Positions 63,209-64,000 of a stretch of DNA of 64,000 nt are shown piece after piece. Below the pieces are notes generated by a model. The model saw nothing but the letters and a program-made list of their open reading frames with translations, searched no databases and was not told the DNA's origin. The position numbers and the translations under genes are program-made. Source of the stretch: Christiangramia portivictoriae DSM 23547 (lineage in GTDB: Bacteria > Bacteroidota > Bacteroidia > Flavobacteriales > Flavobacteriaceae); assembly GCF_000423045.1 (NCBI RefSeq), contig NZ_KE383971.1, positions 630,092 to 694,091 on the forward strand. The letters are read 5' to 3'. Position 1 is the first letter of the stretch, and the number at the start of each line of letters is the position of its first letter.

Positions 63209-64000
63209 CTGACTCTGGTAGCTCCTTCTGGGACAGGTTCATTTTTATGTTTCCAGCGCTTATGCGTCCATAGATAGTACTCTGGTTTCTCACGAATTTG
63301 CTTTTCAAGAAGTTCAAAAAACTTTTGAGTAATAAAATGCTCCGGTTCTTCCGGGGCATTTTCAGTAATGGGAACCAGAGTAGCTTCATAAAACCCTCTA
63401 CCAGTCTTTTCCACATGCAGGTAGATCACATTTAAATCCAGGCCACGCGCGAGCTTTTCAGAGCCTTCAAAGACGGGGACAGATATTCCCATGAATTTCA
63501 TCCATAAGTTTGACCGCTGTAGTCTGGGAGATTGGTCGGCGATCATGGCGTAATTACCGCGTAATCCTTCCCGCTCATTCTGAATAATTCTCTTCGTCGC
63601 TTTGTGCGTATCCACCAGTTCACCGTCGAACTTGCTACGAATATTTCGAACCATATCATCAAAATACCTGTTTCGTATCTTCTTGTAGATTCCGAAGGAC
63701 TTATATTTGAGTCCGTAGAGCTGCAAGGCGATAATCCATTCATAACTGGCATAATGTGCACACATCAGAACAATGCTTTTGTTTCTGCTCTCAATATTTC
63801 TCAAAACTTCAAGATTAGTAAATTTGAAGCGTTTTTGAAGTTCCTCATTACTAATGGAGATGCTTTTAATCATTTCCAGGAACATGTCACACATATGGCA
63901 GTAAAAAGCCTTTTCGATATGTTTTAATTCTTCGGAAGTTTTCTTAGGAAATACCAGTTTTAAATTTTTTTGAACTGTTTTCCGGCGATATCCAATAACT
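63205..64000 (-). CDS. LpxL/HtrB-like lysophospholipid acyltransferase (partial)
   Basis: A lipid A-type acyltransferase, open at the window edge. The frame runs beyond the internal ATG 63894 with VIGYRRKTVQKNLKLVFPKK, which is conserved in LpxL/LpxM-like proteins, so the true start lies past 64000. The catalytic HxxxxE/D motif is probably CAHYASYEW, and DQSPRLQRSN, followed by a YLWTHKRWK end, are further family blocks. It likely adds a secondary acyl chain to lipid A at the inner membrane. It converges with glmM. Confidence 0.88.
   Translation of the reverse strand, partial: VIGYRRKTVQKNLKLVFPKKTSEELKHIEKAFYCHMCDMFLEMIKSISISNEELQKRFKFTNLEVLRNIESRNKSIVLMCAHYASYEWIIALQLYGLKYKSFGIYKKIRNRYFDDMVRNIRSKFDGELVDTHKATKRIIQNEREGLRGNYAMIADQSPRLQRSNLWMKFMGISVPVFEGSEKLARGLDLNVIYLHVEKTGRGFYEATLVPITENAPEEPEHFITQKFFELLEKQIREKPEYYLWTHKRWKHKNEPVPEGATRVS

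Overview
The window looks like the chromosome of a marine-type Flavobacteriaceae bacterium (Bacteroidota), probably close to Gramella/Christiangramia. The evidence is: moderate-to-low GC; promoters of the Bacteroidota kind (TTG about 20 nt upstream of TAnnTTTG); weak or absent Shine-Dalgarno sites; many lipoproteins with a Cys followed by S/K/E and acidic residues; an acetyl/succinylornithine-type transcarbamylase in the arginine cluster; menaquinone genes; and a fused alpha-beta 2-oxoacid dehydrogenase E1. I see no rRNA, tRNA, CRISPR array, insertion sequence or phage genes.

Layout. 1-9654: the 3' end of ilvA, a long structured intergenic region, then an arginine cluster (GNAT acyltransferase, argG, argC, proC-like, argD, argF', argB, argE-like, argH), all on +. 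9674-13977: leucine genes leuA-leuC-leuD-leuB on -, meeting argH at a shared terminator. 14126-24310: housekeeping and scattered genes (helical protein of unknown function, EamA transporter, YpfJ-type peptidase, RluA-type pseudouridine synthase, panB, NTF2-like secreted protein, formylglycine-generating-enzyme-like lipoprotein, zinc alcohol dehydrogenase, CPBP protease, fused dihydroxyacetone kinase). 24311-33532: sdaA, dnaK, a PhoX-like lipoprotein with a Gly-X-Asp stalk, an imelysin-like/dihaem peroxidase fusion, an atypical NRAMP-family transporter and an esterase. 33581-40217: menaquinone genes (hotdog thioesterase, menF, menD, menB) with DUF2853, CvfB and small secreted proteins between them. 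40275-48763: two orphan lipoproteins, a dehalogenase-like gene broken by one in-frame stop, the branched-chain 2-oxoacid dehydrogenase E1, an outer-membrane protein carrying a dead M1-peptidase domain, and a LOG-family gene downstream of uvrA. 61101-64000: acpH-like, glmM and the 3' part of an LpxL/HtrB-like acyltransferase.

The most unusual region is 51992-61057: a LuxR-type regulator with a degenerate receiver and a PAS-like region, then three tandem paralogous lipoproteins that share a collinear module of about 290 residues (six conserved cysteines, near-invariant [10 protein letters not shown] motif) but differ at the C-terminus (CHRD-like in the first; thrombospondin-type-3 repeats plus different end domains in the other two), then two tandem astacin-family lipoprotein metallopeptidases with an FxGD-like switch motif in the propeptide. 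A duplicated leader with an aborted start codon precedes the array, which suggests a fourth copy was lost. I propose this as an undescribed cell-surface system; the functional link between its parts is inference.

Other points worth checking: a leader of several hairpins before the arginine cluster; an Ala at the position that separates succinyl- from acetyl-ornithine transcarbamylases; palindromes and a -24/-12-like element before dnaK; and loss of the metal-binding motifs in the NRAMP-family and M1-family proteins.
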